NCBI RefSeq assembly: GCF_014333615.1
Contig: NZ_JACSCY010000002.1
Span: 186,001-250,000 of the forward strand
From: Hymenobacter citatus
Lineage (GTDB): Bacteria; Bacteroidota; Bacteroidia; Cytophagales; Hymenobacteraceae
Length of the DNA stretch: 64,000 nt
Direction: 5' to 3'
Under the pieces are notes generated by a model, which was given only the letters and a program-made list of their open reading frames with translations, was not told the DNA's origin and did not search any database. Below, in pieces: positions 1 to 7,887 of the stretch. Each line of letters starts with the position of its first letter. Position 1 is the first letter of the stretch. The position numbers and the translations under genes are program-made.

Positions 1-117
1 GCGGTCTAAGACGTGGCGCACGGGGCAGATGCTGGTGGCCGTTTGGATATTCTGTAAAATTTTTTTTGCCTCGGCTTGAAAAGTAATTGGCTGATTTTCA
101 GTGATAGTTACGTGCAT
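1..117 (-). CDS. HxlR-family transcriptional regulator, N-terminal part (runs off the window)
   Basis: Reading the minus strand from ATG at 117 gives 39 codons open to the window edge. The end of this stretch, ICPVRHVLDR, is the start of the winged-helix domain of HxlR/YtfH-type regulators, where a conserved Cys begins the 'CP...L..IG.KW' motif. That Cys is the redox or electrophile sensor in several relatives. The gene is divergent from a NAD(P)H-binding reductase of the QorB type, the same arrangement as ytfG/ytfH in E. coli, so it probably represses that gene in response to quinones or similar electrophiles (inference). The rest of the protein lies outside the window, so the family call rests on a short stretch plus gene context. 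Confidence 0.72.
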   Translation of the reverse strand, partial: MHVTITENQPITFQAEAKKILQNIQTATSICPVRHVLDR

Positions 118-144
118 GTGCCTTAGGAAGAAGTAAATGCCTTC

Positions 145-175
145 TTGCGGACGCAAAACGCGTCTACTAGTTTTG
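145..175 (+). promoter_or_regulatory. Bacteroidota-type promoter of the NmrA/QorB-like gene
   Basis: TTG at 145-147, a 20-nt spacer and TAGTTTTG at 168-175 match the Bacteroidota -33/-7 pattern (TTG, 19-21 nt, TAnnTTTG). Transcription would start near 182, leaving a leader of about 35 nt before the ATG at 217. Confidence 0.6.
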
Positions 176-192
176 AGTTACTAAAAGTAACT
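176..192. promoter_or_regulatory. Operator palindrome in the HxlR / reductase divergent region
   Basis: Perfect dyad AGTTACT-AAA-AGTAACT directly abuts the -7 box and covers the expected transcription start. Its TACT...AGTA core resembles operators of HxlR/YodB-type repressors (family knowledge). It is the obvious binding site for the regulator encoded at 1-117, and its position predicts repression by blocking RNA polymerase. Confidence 0.6.
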
Positions 193-216
193 ATTGTACT
201 TAAAAGAACCAAGCTC

Positions 217-1077
217 ATGATTGCTATTACCGGAGCTACCGGCCACCTGGGCCGCGCCACCCTCAACGCCTTATTGTCTAAAGTTCCTGCTAACCAACTA
301 ATTGCTTTGGTGCGGGATCCGCAAAAAGCCACCGACCTGAGTGATCAGGGCGTGCAGGTACGGCAGGGCAACTACAACGACCCCGCCACGCTACAAGCGG
401 CCTTCCAAGGCGCAGAAAAAGTGCTGCTGATTTCTGGCGACGATCTGGAAAACCGCTTGCAGCAGCACAAGAACGTGATTGACGCGGCCAAGAAAGCCGG
501 GGTGCGCCACGTGCTCTATACCAGCGTTACGAACCCCTCGGCCGATTCGCACTTCGGAGCCTCGCCCAGCCACGTGGCTACCGAGGCCTACCTCAAAGAG
601 TCAGGGCTGACGTATACTATGCTGCGCAACACACTGTACCTGGATATTCTGCCCATGATGATAGGCGAAAATGCGCTACCCAGCGGCCAGCTCTACGCCG
701 CAGCTGGTGAGGGCAAAGTGAGCTACGCCCTGCGCCAGGACCTGGCCGAAGCCACCGCTGCCATTCTGGCTACCCCCGGCCACGACAATCAGACCTACGA
801 CCTGGCGCCTGCGCCGGCCTACTCCTTTCAGGATGTTGCGGCTACGCTGAGCGAGGTTGCCGGGCAGCCGGTGCAGTACGTACCCATCTCGCCGGAAGCC
901 CTGGCCGCCGGCATGCGCGAGCACCACGTGCCCGAACCCGTAGTGATGATGATGGTCGGCTTATCAAAAGCCATGGCCGCTGATGAGTTCAACCTCAGCA
1001 GCCCTACCCTGGAGCAACTGCTGGGCCGCCGCCCCACCGACTTGAAAACGTTCCTGACGGGCGTTTACGGCAAGTAA
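217..1077 (+). CDS. NmrA-type NAD(P)H-binding reductase, QorB/YtfG-like
   Basis: 286 residues from the ATG at 217. A longer in-frame start at 145 would lie upstream of the promoter's expected start point and adds no domain, so 217 is preferred. The Rossmann dinucleotide motif TGATGHLG is at residues 5-12, followed by the strand-helix pattern of the NmrA/atypical SDR family and a central LYTSV segment. The family includes E. coli QorB, a cytosolic NAD(P)H:quinone reductase. It is divergently transcribed from an HxlR-type regulator with a clear promoter and operator between them, which points to electrophile- or quinone-inducible detoxification (inference). It could also be a regulatory NmrA-like binder without catalysis. 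Length and composition are normal for the family. Confidence 0.85.
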   Translation: MIAITGATGHLGRATLNALLSKVPANQLIALVRDPQKATDLSDQGVQVRQGNYNDPATLQAAFQGAEKVLLISGDDLENRLQQHKNVIDAAKKAGVRHVLYTSVTNPSADSHFGASPSHVATEAYLKESGLTYTMLRNTLYLDILPMMIGENALPSGQLYAAAGEGKVSYALRQDLAEATAAILATPGHDNQTYDLAPAPAYSFQDVAATLSEVAGQPVQYVPISPEALAAGMREHHVPEPVVMMMVGLSKAMAADEFNLSSPTLEQLLGRRPTDLKTFLTGVYGK

Positions 1078-1084
1078 TGGGCGC

Positions 1085-1203
1085 ACCTTATCAGGCCATG
1101 CATCCCAGGGCTGAAGCCCTGGGCTACGGAGCGGTTTCATTCTTGCTTCTGCTCCGCTGACTAGCCCAGGGCTTCAGCCCTGGGATGCATGGCCTGATAA
1201 GGT
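1085..1203. repeat. Large nested inverted repeat between convergent genes
   Basis: An outer dyad of about 45 bp per arm (first arm from 1085, second arm ending 1203) contains in each arm a smaller near-palindrome with core CCCAGGGCT...AGCCCTGGG. The RNA would fold into a long cruciform-like structure. It fills the gap between a plus-strand and a minus-strand gene, so it may serve as terminator for both. It differs in sequence from the GTCAT-type repeats elsewhere in the window but has the same architecture. Confidence 0.8.
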
Positions 1204-1218
1204 ATTGGAACCAGCTGG

Positions 1219-2055
1219 CTACTCGTCGCCCTGCGGATCGGGGAACTGGGGCTGTTGCCGGGCATACGGACCGGCTTCGGCGGGGGTGGCGCAGCCGGCC
1301 AAAACGGCGCACTCAAATGTCGCGCCGTGGTAGTAGCGTTGAAACAGCACCGCCACCAGCCACATGGAGGCAATGGGCGCCACAAAATACACCCATAGCC
1401 CCGTGAAATTGCCAGCCGCCACGGCTGTGCCCAGCGACCGGGCGGGGTTCAGGCTCATCCCCGACAGCGGCGTTTCGAAACCAATATACAAGGCCAGCAA
1501 GCCGGCCAGCAGCCAGCCAGCATACTTGCGCCGCTGCTCGGAGTGCAGCGCCCAGAGCAGCACAAACATGAAAAAGGCCGAAATAGCGGCTTCGGCCAGC
1601 AGTGCCACACCCACGCCCCAGTCGCCGGGCACCGTCACGTTCTGCTTGATATCTGGGTGAGTATACCAAGGCGCCAATACCTGCTCCATCAGGAAGCCGC
1701 CGGTCAGAGCGCCCCCAAACTGAAACACCACGTACCAAAACGTATCGGTGGCGCTGAGGCTACCCAACTGCCAGAACGCCAGCGTGACGGCCGGATTGAG
1801 GTGCGCCCCCGAGCGTTGCCCCCAGGCGCTGTACGTCATGAGGGCAACGGCCAGGCCAATGGGTAGGCCCAGCACCACGTGGCGCAGCAGGTCGTTGTCG
1901 CCCAGCCACTGCCGCACCGGCGAGGTAGGGTGTTGCACCACCACCGCCGCGCACGACGCCACAATGATAAATGTGGCCGCTCCGGCTGCTTCCGCTACAT
2001 AGTAGGTCCAATGGCGCCGGAGGGTAGCGAGCAGGCCAGAAGTGGAGGTGGACAT
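1219..2055 (-). CDS. Aquaporin / MIP-family channel
   Basis: 278 residues with about six hydrophobic helices and the two half-helix signatures of the major intrinsic protein family: HLNPAVTLAFW (NPA at 87-89) and SLNPARSLGT (NPA at 203-205 followed by the pore Arg 206). It would form a tetrameric inner-membrane channel for water or small uncharged solutes. By spacing from the second NPA, the position equivalent to the AqpZ filter His appears to be Ile191. This suggests a channel that is not a strict water pore, but that alignment is by eye. The N-terminus has a short cytoplasmic stretch before helix 1. It is a single gene, convergent with the reductase upstream and separated from it by a long inverted repeat. 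Confidence 0.9.
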   Translation of the reverse strand: MSTSTSGLLATLRRHWTYYVAEAAGAATFIIVASCAAVVVQHPTSPVRQWLGDNDLLRHVVLGLPIGLAVALMTYSAWGQRSGAHLNPAVTLAFWQLGSLSATDTFWYVVFQFGGALTGGFLMEQVLAPWYTHPDIKQNVTVPGDWGVGVALLAEAAISAFFMFVLLWALHSEQRRKYAGWLLAGLLALYIGFETPLSGMSLNPARSLGTAVAAGNFTGLWVYFVAPIASMWLVAVLFQRYYHGATFECAVLAGCATPAEAGPYARQQPQFPDPQGDE

Positions 2056-2161
2056 AAACGGGAGCTGCGTGAAGCAAATAGTATTCGCTTAACGCAGCCC
2101 CGGTTAAAGTGTTGGCGTCGCTACGGTCGGGCTTTACTTTGGGAGGAGCTGCCGCGGTTTT

Positions 2162-4585
2162 TTACAATTGGTAGGTGAGCGTGGCGGCCAGCTGGCGCGG
2201 CGCAATGGGGTTGATGCTGTTGTCGTCGTGGGCGTTATAGCTGAGCTTGTTGAGCAGGTTGGAAAGCTTCAGGCGCAGCGTGAGGCGCTGGTAGGCATAG
2301 CCCACCGACGCATCAAATTGCGTGTAGCCAGGCAGCGGAATCAGCTGAAACGTGTCGTTGAGGCGGGGCTGGCCGTCGGGGGTCACCTTGCGCGTGTTGC
2401 GGCCCGCCTGCCGCTCGCCCACATAGTAAGCCGTGAAGCCGGCTTGCAGCCCGCGCAGCGTGGAGTGGTCGAGGGTGTAGAACACGCTCAGGTTGGCTGT
2501 GTGGTTGGGGTTGTAGCGCAGCAGGCTTCCTACCTCGTAAATGTTGCTTTTGGTGTAGGAAGTGTGGTTGTAGCTGTAGCCCCCAATCAACGACCAGCCC
2601 TGGTAGGGCTTGCTAAGAATGTCCACTTCCAGGCCTTTGCTGGTCACCTCGCCCGCCAGTTCCTGGGCGTTGGGGAAGTCGGCGTTGTAGCGCGGGTCGT
2701 TTTGCAGAATGGTCTGCGCTTGCCCGTCGTTCACGATGTGGTAGGCCGTCACGTTGGCCGACAGTGCCCCGTCGAACAGGTCGTTTTTCACGCCTACCTC
2801 CAACTGGTTGAGGGTAGAAGGCGGCAGTGCTGCCCCGTTCTGGTCGGTGCCCGAGTTCAGCACAAACGAGTTGGAGTAGGAGGCAAAGACGGAGCTGGTC
2901 TTGATGGGCTGATACACAAGGCCCAGGCGCGGCGAAAAAGCATCATCATACCGCTTGCTCTGCGTGAGGGAGTAGTCCTTGTAAGCCAGCGACTTGGTGC
3001 CGGTTTCCTGGTAGGTGTAGCGCACCCCGGCCAGCACTTTCACTTTCTCACCCACACTAATCAGGTCTTGCACGTAGGCCCCTACCCGCCGGATGGGCGT
3101 ATGGTTGCGCGAGGCCAGCGCCAGGGCGGGCAAATCGGCCCGCTGCTTGTACTTGTCTAGGTCCAGGATGTTGATTTTATCGTAGGCCACGGCCGTGTAC
3201 GAGGGCGTGGTGGTGTTGTACTTATCGGCATCCATACCTACCAGCACGGCGTGGCTGAGGAAGTACGTCTTGAACTTGCCCGTTACGTCCAACTCGCCCA
3301 AAAAGTAGTCCTGCATGGTCTGGCTGCCTTGCGCGTTGCGGCTCCAGTCGCCGTTTTCGAGCACGCCAATGGGGCGGGACGTGCTGCGCTGGTCGTTGTC
3401 GTAGCCCTGGTAGCCACCGATCAGGCGCACCTGCCAATTGTCGGAGAGGTGGTGGGTGAGGGTGGTGGTGAGGCTGGTTTGGTCGGTACGGTTGTACGCC
3501 CATTTTGGCCCCAGGAACCGGCTGCGCGGCACGTCCACGATGCGGTAGTTGATGGTGCCAATGCCGTAGTCGGGCGTGCGCTCGTCGTGCAGGTAGTCGC
3601 CCTCCACCAGTAAATCAGTCTTTTGACCTACCTTAAATAGCAGCGACGGATTCACGTAGAAGCGGTTTGATGAAACGCCCTGACGGAAGCTGCGGGCGTT
3701 TTCGTAGGTGGCATTCACCCGGTAGGCCACGTGCTCAGAGCTATTCACGGCCCCGTACACATCCACAAAAGGCTTATAAAAATCATAGCTACCCACGCGC
3801 ATGCCCACCTGGCCGCCTTGCTCGAAGCGGGGCTTTTTAGTGACCAAGTTGATAACGCCGCCGGCCGCCACGTTGCCGTACAAAATGGCGTTGCTGCCCT
3901 TCATCACCTCGAAGCTTTCCAAAGCCGTGGCTTCTGGCAGAGCGCCGTTGTTGTAGCGCACCCCGTTTTTGAAAGTGTTATTGCTACCCATCGAGAAGCC
4001 CCGGCTAGCCAACTCTTCCTGGGTGCCACCGGTAGTACCCATCACGTACACGCCACTCACGTTGGCCAGCGCGTCGCTCACGCGCAGCACCTGCTGCTGC
4101 TCCAGCACCCCCTGGTCGATGGTCACGATGCTCTGAGGCAAATCCAATGGCCGCACCGGTAGCTTGCCCGCGGCCACCGGCTTTTCGTTGATGGTGCGGT
4201 TGCCTGTCACGGTTACTTCCGAAAGCTGGCGCTGGTCTTTCGCCAGCGTGAGGGGGGGTAGCGTAACCGATTCACCTGCTTTTATTTGCACCGTCAGGAG
4301 CTGGGTCACGTAGCTCACATGCGTCACGGCTACTTTCAGCCAGCCAGCCGGGGCCTGCAAGCGAAAACTGCCTTCCGCATCTGTGCTAGTACCCAGTGAA
4401 GTGCCCTGCACCAGTACCGAAACCGACTCCGCCGCTTGCCCGTCGGCTAGCTTTATCTGTCCAGTCAGCGTGCCGGTTGCTTGCTGCATCTGTCCGGCCG
4501 CCTCCCGCGGTGCCGACTGCGCCCAGCCAGTTGCGGGCAAGGAAAAACCAAGAAGTAAGGAAAGGGAGAGGAGACGTGCTGCCAT
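2162..4585 (-). CDS. TonB-dependent siderophore receptor
   Basis: 807 residues. Signal peptide at about 1-23 ending GWAQ. A carboxypeptidase-regulatory-like beta-sandwich follows at about 38-120 (TDAEGSFRL motif), then a plug domain at about 140-250 starting with the LPQSIVTID segment typical of siderophore receptors of the FhuA/FoxA/FecA group. A 22-strand barrel runs to the end, closing with an aromatic-type outer-membrane terminus (LTYQL). It would import ferric siderophore across the outer membrane using TonB energy. Divergent to it is a PepSY-type membrane protein often found with siderophore receptors, where it is thought to act in ferric-siderophore reduction. The AT-rich divergent region between them is a likely site for iron control. 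The actual siderophore cannot be told from sequence alone. Confidence 0.92.
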   Translation of the reverse strand: MAARLLSLSLLLGFSLPATGWAQSAPREAAGQMQQATGTLTGQIKLADGQAAESVSVLVQGTSLGTSTDAEGSFRLQAPAGWLKVAVTHVSYVTQLLTVQIKAGESVTLPPLTLAKDQRQLSEVTVTGNRTINEKPVAAGKLPVRPLDLPQSIVTIDQGVLEQQQVLRVSDALANVSGVYVMGTTGGTQEELASRGFSMGSNNTFKNGVRYNNGALPEATALESFEVMKGSNAILYGNVAAGGVINLVTKKPRFEQGGQVGMRVGSYDFYKPFVDVYGAVNSSEHVAYRVNATYENARSFRQGVSSNRFYVNPSLLFKVGQKTDLLVEGDYLHDERTPDYGIGTINYRIVDVPRSRFLGPKWAYNRTDQTSLTTTLTHHLSDNWQVRLIGGYQGYDNDQRSTSRPIGVLENGDWSRNAQGSQTMQDYFLGELDVTGKFKTYFLSHAVLVGMDADKYNTTTPSYTAVAYDKINILDLDKYKQRADLPALALASRNHTPIRRVGAYVQDLISVGEKVKVLAGVRYTYQETGTKSLAYKDYSLTQSKRYDDAFSPRLGLVYQPIKTSSVFASYSNSFVLNSGTDQNGAALPPSTLNQLEVGVKNDLFDGALSANVTAYHIVNDGQAQTILQNDPRYNADFPNAQELAGEVTSKGLEVDILSKPYQGWSLIGGYSYNHTSYTKSNIYEVGSLLRYNPNHTANLSVFYTLDHSTLRGLQAGFTAYYVGERQAGRNTRKVTPDGQPRLNDTFQLIPLPGYTQFDASVGYAYQRLTLRLKLSNLLNKLSYNAHDDNSINPIAPRQLAATLTYQL

Positions 4586-4832
4586 GCGCTATTTAGATAG
4601 ATTCAAAATATGAGCAAAGCAACTGTTAAATTAGAATTAAACCAAATAAGTCAACTATTATTTTTATAAATTCTAAATAAGATAGTAAGTTTGGCTTGTC
4701 GGAGATAAGCACCTGCGCCTAGACAAACCAGCGCGATAAACACGCGCATACGCCGTGCTGTAACTCATCGTCTGTTTGACTGATCTGCGCTTCTCCTTTC
4801 AGCTTTCCTCTTTATCCTTCATTTTCCTTTCC
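4586..4832. promoter_or_regulatory. AT-rich divergent control region, receptor / PepSY pair
   Basis: This 247-bp gap is far AT-richer than its neighbours from 4600 to 4690. It contains interleaved dyads: TTATTT (4658-4663) with AAATAA (4675-4680), and TTAGAA (4631-4636) with TTCTAA (4671-4676). I could not find a clean TAnnTTTG box on either strand. An iron-responsive operator is plausible from the gene pair but not demonstrated by a recognised motif. Confidence 0.35.
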
Positions 4833-6188
4833 GTGAAACCTGAGAAAAAAAATTACACGCTTCGCCGGTTTATCCTAGACATTCACCTATGGCTGGGGGT
4901 AGGCAGTGGCCTGATCCTGTTCGTAGTGTGCCTGAGCGGTACCTTGTATACCTTCCGCACCGAAATTGTGCAGGCCGTGGAGGCACAGGCCTACCACATC
5001 GCGCCACCTGCTACCGGGCAGCCGTTGCCAGCTGCTACCCTGGTAAGCCGGCTGGAGCAGGCCTACCCCGCCAGCAAAGTGGTAGCCCTTAGCATTCCCG
5101 CTGATGCTGAGCGGGCCTGGACTTTCTCACTCACCACCCGCGAAGCCCTGGCGCGCCAGCAGGCCGAGGAAAAAGCCGAGCAGCAAGCGGGCGGCAAGCC
5201 CGGTGGCGAAGGCCATAAAAAGGGCGGTGGCAAGGAAGGCCGGGGCGGTAAGGGAGGACATGGCGGCAAGCGCGGCAACCAGGACTCACAAACGCTCCTC
5301 GTAAATCCCTACACCGCCGCCGTGCAAGGCAACACCGACACCGGCCTGTCGGAGTTCTTTCGGAGCGTGATGGGTCTGCACCGCTGGCTGCTGATGGAAG
5401 GCGGGGTAGGGCAGCTGCTGGTGGGTAGCGCCACGCTCATCTTTATCGTGTTGCAGCTGACCGGGTTGGCGCTGTGGGTGCCGGCCAAGCTGAAGCAATG
5501 GAGCAAGTGGAAAATGTGGCGGCCCGGTTTCGTGATTAAGACCAACGCCAGCCGCAAGCGCCTCAACCACGACCTGCACAATACGCTGGGATTCTACGCG
5601 CTGGGTCTGCTCACGGTGATGTCGCTCACGGGCCTGTGCTGGTCGTTTGAGTGGTACTGCGACGGCCTGAGCAGCCTGCTGGGCGCCAAGGTGTTTGGCG
5701 GGCGGGGCGAAAAGCCGCTGCCCTCGGCCGTGCCCGCCACCGCGGGCCGCACCCTCTCTGCCGACGACTACCTGGCCCTGGCCAACCGCCAGCTGGCCTA
5801 CCCCGGCGACGTGCGCCTGACCCTACCCAAGGGCCCCGAGGGCTCGGTGAGCGTGCAGAAAACCAAAACGGGCTTCTTCGCCCTGGCCGCCGCCGACCGC
5901 CTCACGCTGGACCAGTACAGCGGCGCCGTGCTCAAGGCCGATATCTTCGCCGCCAAGCCCTTCAACGAGCAGCTAACCAGCCTCATCAAGCCCCTGCACA
6001 CGGGCGAGGTAGCGGGTACTTTTTCTAAGATTCTCTACTTTCTGGCCTGCCTGATAGCCACCAGCCTACCCATTACGGGCGTCATTATCTGGCTGAACAA
6101 GCGGCAGAAAAGCACCCGGCGCGCTACCCGGCGGGCGGCCGCGCCCGAGGTACTTGGCCAGCCGGCCACCGTGGGCCGACCGGCGTAG
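4833..6188 (+). CDS. PepSY-associated TM protein (siderophore-utilisation type)
   Basis: 451 residues from the GTG at 4833. This start gives a short basic N-terminus followed by the family's RRFILDIHLWLGVGSG opening and first TM helix. A TTG 19 codons earlier is less likely. The protein has about four membrane helices, with the last at the C-terminus, and large periplasmic PepSY modules between them. The family includes inner-membrane proteins that reduce or release iron from imported ferric siderophores, which fits the divergent siderophore receptor. An unusual low-complexity insert rich in Gly, Lys and some His lies in the first periplasmic loop (about residues 112-155, just after QAEEKAEQQAGG). 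The C-terminal tail is Arg/Ala-rich. Only 10 bp separate its stop from the convergent ankyrin gene, with no clear terminator. Confidence 0.85.
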   Translation: MKPEKKNYTLRRFILDIHLWLGVGSGLILFVVCLSGTLYTFRTEIVQAVEAQAYHIAPPATGQPLPAATLVSRLEQAYPASKVVALSIPADAERAWTFSLTTREALARQQAEEKAEQQAGGKPGGEGHKKGGGKEGRGGKGGHGGKRGNQDSQTLLVNPYTAAVQGNTDTGLSEFFRSVMGLHRWLLMEGGVGQLLVGSATLIFIVLQLTGLALWVPAKLKQWSKWKMWRPGFVIKTNASRKRLNHDLHNTLGFYALGLLTVMSLTGLCWSFEWYCDGLSSLLGAKVFGGRGEKPLPSAVPATAGRTLSADDYLALANRQLAYPGDVRLTLPKGPEGSVSVQKTKTGFFALAAADRLTLDQYSGAVLKADIFAAKPFNEQLTSLIKPLHTGEVAGTFSKILYFLACLIATSLPITGVIIWLNKRQKSTRRATRRAAAPEVLGQPATVGRPA

Positions 6189-6198
6189 CAGGCTGAAA

Positions 6199-6651
6199 TT
6201 ACTTGGTTTTGGGTTCGAGGAGGGCAACTACGGCGGCGTGGTTGCCCTCTTTGGCATAGGCCAGGGCCGTTTTGCCTTCCTCATCTTTGGCCTTGGCGTC
6301 GGCGCCGTTGGTAAGCAGGAGCTGTACCATTTCGAGGTAGCCCTTAGCAGCGGCGGCCATCAGAGGCGTCAGCTGAAATTTGTCGCCTTTGTTTACCTGG
6401 GCTTTGTGTTGCAGCAGGCTCTTGGCCACGTCTAGGTGGTTGTTGTCAGCGGCAATGAAAAGGTAGGAGGTAGGGAAGCCCGGCACCATCTCCACGGGGG
6501 TATTGGCATCGGCGCCGCTTGTGAGTAGCGTTTGTACCTCCGTGGGCTTGTTTTTCAGTACGGCGGTGCGCAGGTCTTTAGCGGGCGTTTGGGCGAGGGC
6601 GGAACCAGCTATAAATACAAAAAAAGCAAGAATAACTATACGTTTGGGCAT
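6199..6651 (-). CDS. Secreted ankyrin-repeat protein
   Basis: 150 residues. Signal peptide at about 1-21 (hydrophobic core, cleavage after SALAQ), so the protein is exported. Three to four ankyrin repeats fill the rest, recognisable from LLTSGADANTP, TPLMAAAAKGYLEMVQLLL and GKTALAYAKEGNHAAVVALL. Bacterial periplasmic ankyrin proteins bind partner proteins and some protect against oxidative stress, but no specific partner can be inferred here. It ends 10 bp from the PepSY gene end (convergent). A good -7 box lies 33 bp upstream of the ATG. Confidence 0.85.
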   Translation of the reverse strand: MPKRIVILAFFVFIAGSALAQTPAKDLRTAVLKNKPTEVQTLLTSGADANTPVEMVPGFPTSYLFIAADNNHLDVAKSLLQHKAQVNKGDKFQLTPLMAAAAKGYLEMVQLLLTNGADAKAKDEEGKTALAYAKEGNHAAVVALLEPKTK

Positions 6652-6683
6652 AGAAAAAAGGGAAAGTCAAAACGGTGGGACAA

Positions 6684-6691
6684 CAAAAGTA
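6684..6691 (-). promoter_or_regulatory. -7 box upstream of the ankyrin gene
   Basis: On the minus strand this reads TACTTTTG, a perfect TAnnTTTG. No TTG at the ideal spacing is seen, so only the -7 half is supported. Confidence 0.4.
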
Positions 6692-6723
6692 CAAATCGCC
6701 CGTCAACTTTCTGGCCACAAATT

Positions 6724-7758
6724 CTAGGCGCTTACCGGCGCCGCGGCAGGCTGTTGGCTCATGCGCTGGGCCATAGTGCTGGCCACAATAATTTGCAGCG
6801 CGTGGTAGAGCATCAGCGGAAGCAGCAGTGCCCCCGTAGCCGCCCCCGGAAACAGCAAACTGGCAAAGACGCTACCGTGCACCAACGATTTTTTGGAGCC
6901 GCAAAAAACAGCCGTAATCCGGTCTTCATGCGGAAAGCCGAGTAGGCGTCCCAACCCCCACACCAGCCCAAATACGGCAAAATACAGTGCTATCATGCCC
7001 ACGCTTAGCAATACCACGTCCTGTATGGCATAGCTACGAAATACACCTTCGGCAAAAGACTCGCAGAAAGCTGTAAAGACGATCAGCAGAATAATTACTT
7101 GATCGGAAGTGCGCAGCAGTTTGCCATTGCGCTCGGCAAAGGCACCCAGCCAACGGTTGAGCAGCACCCCTGCCGCTACGGGCACAATCACCTGTCCAAC
7201 CAGATCGAGGATAAGGTCCTGCAACGGAATACCCGCAGCGCTGGTGTGCAGCACCAGCCCAGCCAGCAGCGGCGTAAGCACAATGCCCAGCAGCCCCGAA
7301 AGAGTAGCGTTGAAAATAGCCGCCGGAATGTTGCCCAGCGCAATGCTCACCATCACCACCGAGGTGGAAACCGTGCTGGGCAACGCGCATAGAAAGAAAA
7401 TGCTTTGCCAGAGCAGTTGCCCTTCCTCACCCGTAAAAAAAGGCCGTACGGCCAGCGCCAGCAGCGGAAATAGCGCAAACGTAGTCAGCTGCGTGAGCAT
7501 GTGCAGCTGCCAGTTGCGCATGCCGGCCTTCAGCTTGGCCGGGCTCAGGCGCAGGCCATAGGCAAAGAAGATAATGCTCACGCCCACCGTGGTAATGGTG
7601 TGCCAGGGTAGGGGGCTGGCGGCGCTGCCAGCATCCGGAAACAGATAAGCGAGTAGCACCACGCCACCCAGGCCAAGCAAAAACCATTCGCTGGCAATGC
7701 GAGCTAGCAGGGCAGAAAAGCCAGTAAGAGGGGTAGGCACAGGAGTTGGCTGGGACAT
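6724..7758 (-). CDS. Bile acid:sodium symporter family (SBF-like) transporter
   Basis: 344 residues, almost entirely hydrophobic, with about ten membrane helices. It matches the SBF-like branch (YfeH/P7 type): a FAYGLRLSPAKLKAGMRNW segment after helix 2, a CALPSTVSTSVVMVSIALGN segment in the middle and a late FCGSKKSLVHGSVFA motif. Members are inner-membrane sodium-coupled transporters for organic anions; the substrate of this branch is unknown. The neighbours, an ankyrin protein downstream in the same direction and a divergent TonB operon, give no firm hint of the substrate. Confidence 0.85.
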   Translation of the reverse strand: MSQPTPVPTPLTGFSALLARIASEWFLLGLGGVVLLAYLFPDAGSAASPLPWHTITTVGVSIIFFAYGLRLSPAKLKAGMRNWQLHMLTQLTTFALFPLLALAVRPFFTGEEGQLLWQSIFFLCALPSTVSTSVVMVSIALGNIPAAIFNATLSGLLGIVLTPLLAGLVLHTSAAGIPLQDLILDLVGQVIVPVAAGVLLNRWLGAFAERNGKLLRTSDQVIILLIVFTAFCESFAEGVFRSYAIQDVVLLSVGMIALYFAVFGLVWGLGRLLGFPHEDRITAVFCGSKKSLVHGSVFASLLFPGAATGALLLPLMLYHALQIIVASTMAQRMSQQPAAAPVSA

Positions 7759-7781
7759 GAAAAGGAAGAATAGTATGCCAG

Positions 7782-7789
7782 CAAAAATA
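7782..7789 (-). promoter_or_regulatory. -7 box upstream of the SBF-like gene
   Basis: Minus strand reads TATTTTTG (TAnnTTTG) 24 bp before the ATG. No -33 TTG at the usual distance. Confidence 0.3.
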
Positions 7790-7887
7790 CTACGACTATG
7801 AGGGAGCTGCTATTAGAATTTCTCTAATGGTCGAAATGGAAATAGCGTTACCTTAACAGGAGTATATAAATTATTACTACTCTTTAG

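Noticed and set aside
2168..3160. 330-residue plus-strand ORF opposite the siderophore receptor
   Set aside because: Antisense frame full of Val, Gln and His without a domain; the receptor on the other strand is unambiguous.
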